Assembly (NCBI GenBank): GCA_013003675.1
Contig: JABDIP010000015.1
Location: forward strand, 1 to 9,695
Length of the DNA: 9,695 nucleotides
Direction of reading: 5' to 3'
Source of the DNA: Inquilinus sp.
GTDB taxonomy: Bacteria; Pseudomonadota; Alphaproteobacteria; DSM-16000; Inquilinaceae
The stretch's first letter is position 1, and every line of letters begins with the position of its first letter. The notes beneath the pieces were generated by a model. It was given only the letters and a program-made list of their open reading frames with translations, was not told the origin of the DNA and searched no databases. This document shows, piece by piece, positions 6,383-9,695 of the stretch. The position numbers and the translations under genes were made by a program.

Positions 6383-8092
6383 TCACTCCGCAAGGGTGAA
6401 GGCGATGATGTTGTTGCCGCGCTTGTAGTCGAGCTGGGCGTTCCCGCCCGCGGCGACCACGATGTACTGCTGCCCGTCGACCGTATAGGAGGCCGGCGGC
6501 GCGTTCACGCCGGCGCCGGCCTGGAACTTCCACAGCACGGCCCCGGTCTCGGAATCATAGGCCTTGAACAGGCCGTTGCCTTCGCCGGTGAACACCAGCC
6601 CCCCGGCGGTCGCCAGGATGCCGCCGATCATCGGCTGCTCGGTCTTGACCTTCCACTGGATTTCGCCGGTGTGGTAGTCGACTGCGGTGACGTTGCCCCA
6701 TTGCTGCTCGGTCGGGATGACCTTGAAGGCGCCGCCGAGCCAGAGCTTGCCCTCCGGATAGGGGGTGCTCTCGACGTGGTAGGTCATCGGCTGGTGCAGG
6801 TTGATGGCATAGGCGAGGCCCAGGCCCTCGTCGACCGCCATCGGCGACCATTCCACGCCGCCATTGGCACCGGGCAGCATCCGCGCGCCCTCGGCGGTCG
6901 GCAGCGTCCACATGTCCTCCTGCGGCACCATCGCCTCGGAATAGCGGATCAGGCTGCAATCGTCGCGGCTGTGCACATAGATATGGCCGGACTTGCCACC
7001 ATGCAGCACGCCGGGGACCATGTTGCCATTGTCGTCGGCGACATCGACCAGGATCGGCGGGCTGACCGCGTCGAGGTCCCAGACATCGTGGGCGATGTAC
7101 TGGAAGTGGCAGACATACTCGCCGGTGTCGAGATTCACCGCCACCAGGGAGTCGGTGTAAAGGTTGTCACCGGGCCGGATGGCGCCGTCCAGGTCGGGCG
7201 ACGGGTTGCCGACCACGAAATAGATGCGGTTGCTGGCCAGATCGACCGCCGGATTCTGCCACACGCCGCCGCCGAGCGTCTTGTATGGGTCGCCGAGTTC
7301 GGCCAGCGCCTGCTTCTCGGCGTCGATGTCGCGCAGCATGTCGCGGCCGGTCGCGTCATGGGTCTCCCACACGCCGACCGAGTCCTCGGGGATCGTGTGG
7401 AAGGTCCAGATCAAATCGCCGGTCGCGGCGTCGAACGCCTTGACGAATCCCCGGATGCCGTATTCGCCGCCATTGGTGCCGATCAGCACCTTGCCGTCGA
7501 CGACGCTTGGCGCCATCGTCTCGGAATAGCCGAGTTCAGGGTCGGCGATCTCGGTCTCCCAGACCAGCTTGCCGGTCTTGGCGTCGAGGCCGAGCAGCTT
7601 GGCGTCGAGGGTGCCCATGTAGAGCATGTCGCCAAAGACCGCGACGCCGCGGTTGTTCGGCCCGCAGCAATAGGTCGTGATCGGCCCCATGTTGTGCTTG
7701 AAGTGCCAGATCTGCTCGCCGGTCCGGGCGTCGAGCGCGTAGACGTGATTGAACGCCGTGGTGATGTACATGATGCCGTCGACGACGATCGGCGTGGTCT
7801 CCATCGTGTCGACGATTTCGGTCTGGAAGATCCAGGCCGGCCGCAGGTCTTTCACGTTTTCGGCGTTGATCTGGCGTGACGGGTAATACCGCGTCTGAGC
7901 GTAGTTCCCGTTCGTGTGCAGGAAGTTGTTACCGTCCCGGTTGGCGCGGGTCAGCATGTCCTGGGTTACGGTCTGCATATCGCCATAGACCGTCCCGGAA
8001 TCGACCTCCTGGGCCCCCGCCATGTGTGGCGACGCCACCACGGCGGCAACCGCCGCGACGGTGCTCAGGGCGCCGAATATACGATTGCCCAT
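6383..8092 (-). CDS. PQQ-dependent alcohol dehydrogenase (methanol/ethanol family), lanthanide-type active site
   Basis: A periplasmic quinoprotein, 569 residues, an eight-bladed propeller that oxidises an alcohol to the aldehyde and passes electrons to a cytochrome c. A signal peptide covers 1-28 (cleavage after MAGAQ or near it). Visible hallmarks are the vicinal Cys142-Cys143 under the PQQ ring (TTYCCGPNNRG); Glu210 in TNGGEYGIRG and Asn296 in VVGNPSPD, both metal ligands in this family; and Asp339, the catalytic base, in AHDVWDLDAVSPP. Asp341, two residues later, is the extra ligand found in lanthanide-dependent enzymes (XoxF, ExaF, PedH); calcium enzymes have Ala, Ser or Thr there. Trp-docking-like repeats (LDAKTGKLVWETE, YDSETGAVLWKF) mark the blades. 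The sequence around the DxD does not look like classical XoxF, so I give no symbol; methanol need not be the substrate. ATG 8092 has an AGAGGGAGGAAA Shine-Dalgarno. Divergent from the beta-propeller gene. Confidence 0.95.
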   Translation of the reverse strand: MGNRIFGALSTVAAVAAVVASPHMAGAQEVDSGTVYGDMQTVTQDMLTRANRDGNNFLHTNGNYAQTRYYPSRQINAENVKDLRPAWIFQTEIVDTMETTPIVVDGIMYITTAFNHVYALDARTGEQIWHFKHNMGPITTYCCGPNNRGVAVFGDMLYMGTLDAKLLGLDAKTGKLVWETEIADPELGYSETMAPSVVDGKVLIGTNGGEYGIRGFVKAFDAATGDLIWTFHTIPEDSVGVWETHDATGRDMLRDIDAEKQALAELGDPYKTLGGGVWQNPAVDLASNRIYFVVGNPSPDLDGAIRPGDNLYTDSLVAVNLDTGEYVCHFQYIAHDVWDLDAVSPPILVDVADDNGNMVPGVLHGGKSGHIYVHSRDDCSLIRYSEAMVPQEDMWTLPTAEGARMLPGANGGVEWSPMAVDEGLGLAYAINLHQPMTYHVESTPYPEGKLWLGGAFKVIPTEQQWGNVTAVDYHTGEIQWKVKTEQPMIGGILATAGGLVFTGEGNGLFKAYDSETGAVLWKFQAGAGVNAPPASYTVDGQQYIVVAAGGNAQLDYKRGNNIIAFTLAE

Positions 8093-8349
8093 CGTTTCCT
8101 CCCTCTGGATTTCGCGTTCCGTTTTCTGCCGAAGGCGCCGTCCTTCTTCGGTGCGGTCGCGTCCGGTGGCTCGAACGTCGTGTTAACCAACATGGTATCA
8201 CCAGTCGGCACGGGTTCAATCACATAGAGACGCGACCTTGTCCTCCGTGCCGAGGTTGGACCCTAAGACCCCGCACGATTGACACGGCCCTCCGCTTCGC
8301 GGAGCCTTTCCGAAGGGCGGAACCGGCGGTATTGGGGGGTGGATTGCCG
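8093..8349. promoter_or_regulatory. Divergent promoter region between the PQQ dehydrogenase and the beta-propeller gene
   Basis: 257 bp without a supported gene. For the dehydrogenase (minus strand), TTGAAC (8219-8214), a 16-bp spacer and TACCAT (8197-8192) form a modest sigma-70-like pair, leaving a leader of about 95 nt. For the plus strand, TTGACA occurs at 8279-8284, but I find no matching -10 box at 16-18 bp. Just before the plus-strand start are inverted repeats: CTCCGC-TTC-GCGGAG (8290-8304) and CCTT-TCCG-AAGG (8305-8316), the former overlapping an alternative pairing of 8292-8299 with 8311-8320. The promoter assignments are weak; the shared control region for both arms of the cluster is the solid point. 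Confidence 0.4.
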
Positions 8350-9354
8350 ATGCGAATAGAGCGACACGGACGCGTCGCGCGGCTCGGGCGACAGGCCGCC
8401 GTGCTCTGCGCCGTCGCCGTTCTTGCCGCGCCGGCGATGGCAAAGGACACCGGGCTGGTCTTCATCAGCAACGAGAAGGGCAATACGATCACCGTCCTGA
8501 ACCAGGACGACGAAGCCATCGGGACCATTGAGACCTGTGCCCGGCCGCGCGGCATGCATTTCAGCGCCGATCGCACGCAGTTCTACGTCGGCTGCGCCGA
8601 CGATTCGGTGATCGTGGTGTACGACGTCGCGACCCGGCGGCTGGTCGGGCGAATCCGCAATGTCGAGGAGCCGGAGACCTTCGACCTGCATCCCAATGGC
8701 AGGCACCTCTATGTCTCGAACGAGGAGGACGCCACCGCGACCGTGTTCGATGTCGAGACCGGTGAACTGCTGGCCGAATTCGAGACCGGCGAGGAGCCGG
8801 AAGGCGTGCAGGCGACATCGGACGGCCGGCTGGTCTTCGTCGCCTCCGAGGCGGCCAATCTGGTCCATGTCATCGATGTCGAGGCGGCCGAGGTCATCGC
8901 GGACATTCTCGTCGATACGCGCCCGCGGCGCTTCGCCCTGACGGCGGACGGAAGTGAGCTTTGGGTCTCGGCGGAACTGGCCGGAATCGTCAACATCATC
9001 TCCGTCGGGACGCTCGAACTGATCGATGACATCCTTTTCCGGCCCACGGGATTCCGGAAGGAGGAGGTGACGCCGGTCGACATCCTGATCACCAAGGATG
9101 GCAGTCGCGCCTACGTGGCCCTGGGCCGCGCCAACCACGTGGCGGTGGTCGACGTCGCCGAACGCCGGGTGCTTGACTATATCCTGGTCGGACGGCGGGC
9201 CTGGGGACTGGCGCTGACCGATGACGAGCGAAAGCTCTACGTGGCGAACGGCCTCTCCGACGACATCTCGATCATCGACACCGAGACTCTGAAGGTGATC
9301 CGGTCGATCCCGACCGGTCTGGTCCCGTATGGCATCCTCATCGACGATCACTAG
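8350..9354 (+). CDS. PQQ-associated YVTN-family beta-propeller protein
   Basis: 334 residues, exported: signal peptide 1-31 (twin arginines are not obvious; hydrophobic core 16-28, cleavage after AMA). The mature protein consists of seven repeats of about 42 residues with the YVTN pattern: LVFISNEKGNTITVL (36-50), QFYVGCADDSVIVVYD (77-92), HLYVSNEEDATATVFD (119-134), LVFVASEAANLVHVID (161-176), ELWVSAELAGIVNIIS (203-218), RAYVALGRANHVAVVD (253-268) and KLYVANGLSDDISIID (295-310). Cys63 and Cys82 could pair in the first two blades. It matches the propeller family known to sit beside PQQ-dependent alcohol dehydrogenases; its biochemical role is not established. No catalytic motif is visible. 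ATG 8350 is chosen for the signal peptide; the frame is open upstream only as antisense to the dehydrogenase. Its 3' end overlaps the next gene by 26 nt, so the two are probably cotranscribed. Confidence 0.92.
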   Translation: MRIERHGRVARLGRQAAVLCAVAVLAAPAMAKDTGLVFISNEKGNTITVLNQDDEAIGTIETCARPRGMHFSADRTQFYVGCADDSVIVVYDVATRRLVGRIRNVEEPETFDLHPNGRHLYVSNEEDATATVFDVETGELLAEFETGEEPEGVQATSDGRLVFVASEAANLVHVIDVEAAEVIADILVDTRPRRFALTADGSELWVSAELAGIVNIISVGTLELIDDILFRPTGFRKEEVTPVDILITKDGSRAYVALGRANHVAVVDVAERRVLDYILVGRRAWGLALTDDERKLYVANGLSDDISIIDTETLKVIRSIPTGLVPYGILIDDH

Positions 9355-9695
9355 GGCAATCGGACAGGCGGCGGACCGGGCGGTGACGGTGACGCGGACG
9401 GTCGCGGCGATCGTTGTGGCCGGCTTGGCGGCGCTTGCGGCGATCGGCGACGCGGTCGCGCAAGCCGGCCGGGTGCCCTATGCCTTCGCCTATATCGGCC
9501 TCGACTCCGACCCGCTCTATCGGCCCGGCCGCGCCTATACCGGGCTGACCCTCCGCGACGCGAACCGACCGTTGGATGGCGCCGCCATGGCGCTGCGGGA
9601 GAGCAGGATCGTCGGCCGCTCTCTCGGACTGAGCCTCGAGCTGATCGAGGCCATGGTCGACGACGTCTCGGATGTCGTGGCGGCGATGGAGAGCC
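9329..9695 (+). CDS. ABC-type periplasmic binding protein of the PQQ alcohol dehydrogenase system, N-terminal part
   Basis: The first 122 residues are visible; the gene runs off the right edge. Frame from ATG 9329 gives a hydrophobic signal segment (about residues 24-45) ending in GDAVAQA, then VPYAFAYIGLDSDPLYRPGR (49-68). The later segment LDGAAMALRESRIVGRSLGL leads toward a Leu-rich helix. This resembles the branched-chain-type binding proteins found next to PQQ-dependent dehydrogenases and their ABC transporter, usually with the YVTN propeller upstream as here. The ligand is unknown; cofactor, metal chelate or alcohol product are all possible. The start is uncertain: ATG 9329 overlaps the propeller gene by 26 nt and lacks a clear Shine-Dalgarno, while GTG 9383 would give a compact signal peptide (TVTRTVAAIVVAGLAALAAI) after the preceding stop. 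No frameshift seen. Confidence 0.8.
   Translation, partial: MASSSTITRAIGQAADRAVTVTRTVAAIVVAGLAALAAIGDAVAQAGRVPYAFAYIGLDSDPLYRPGRAYTGLTLRDANRPLDGAAMALRESRIVGRSLGLSLELIEAMVDDVSDVVAAMES

Noticed and set aside
6365..7879. Long open frame (504 codons) on the plus strand opposite the PQQ dehydrogenase
   Set aside because: Its translation is rich in Asp, Arg, His and Gly with no domain, the typical shadow of a GC-rich gene; the minus strand carries all quinoprotein motifs.
8279..8307. Sigma-70 promoter starting with the perfect TTGACA at 8279
   Set aside because: No -10-like hexamer occurs 16-18 bp downstream; the sequence there is GC-rich and palindromic.
7876..8349. Upstream extension of the beta-propeller frame
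   Set aside because: It would overlap the divergent dehydrogenase gene and its promoter and place the signal peptide in the middle of the protein.

Overview
The window is GC-rich, densely coded bacterial DNA. Codons almost always end in G or C, start codons sit behind purine-rich Shine-Dalgarno sequences, and the protein families look like those of an Alphaproteobacterium (Rhodospirillales or Hyphomicrobiales type). That placement is inferred from style and protein resemblance; there is no rRNA or marker gene here. I see no mobile element, tRNA, rRNA or CRISPR.

Left part (1-3850, minus strand): an oligopeptide/dipeptide-class ABC import operon. It is transcribed from about 3810 down to the left edge, in the order family-5 substrate-binding protein, DppB-type permease, DppC-type permease, amidohydrolase (cut by the window edge). 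The last three genes are almost fused (2 nt and 0 nt gaps). The ATPase genes are not in view. A palindrome overlapping the likely promoter suggests substrate-responsive control. The amidohydrolase suggests that the imported compound is hydrolysed in the cytoplasm.

Right part (4090-9695): a periplasmic PQQ-dependent alcohol oxidation module. Its centre is a quinoprotein alcohol dehydrogenase (6383-8092, minus) with the Asp-x-Asp signature of lanthanide-dependent enzymes. It is followed on the same strand, after a strong intrinsic terminator, by a diheme c4-like cytochrome (5721-6281) that could take the electrons. Divergent from the dehydrogenase are a seven-bladed YVTN-type beta-propeller protein of the PQQ-associated family (8350-9354) and, overlapping it, the start of the periplasmic binding protein of the PQQ-alcohol-dehydrogenase-associated ABC system (9329 to the edge). 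Convergent with the cytochrome are two more exported proteins on the plus strand: a small cupredoxin-like protein without copper ligands (4090-4524) and an ankyrin-repeat protein with a signal peptide (4719-5681). Every protein of this block has an apparent export signal, so the block appears to be a periplasmic system for oxidising an alcohol and handling its cofactor or metal.

The two blocks meet in a 315-bp divergent intergenic region (3775-4089) rich in inverted repeats. The least understood parts are the copper-less cupredoxin-like protein, the exported ankyrin protein, the pairing of a lanthanide-type dehydrogenase with a diheme cytochrome, and the terminator between those two genes.
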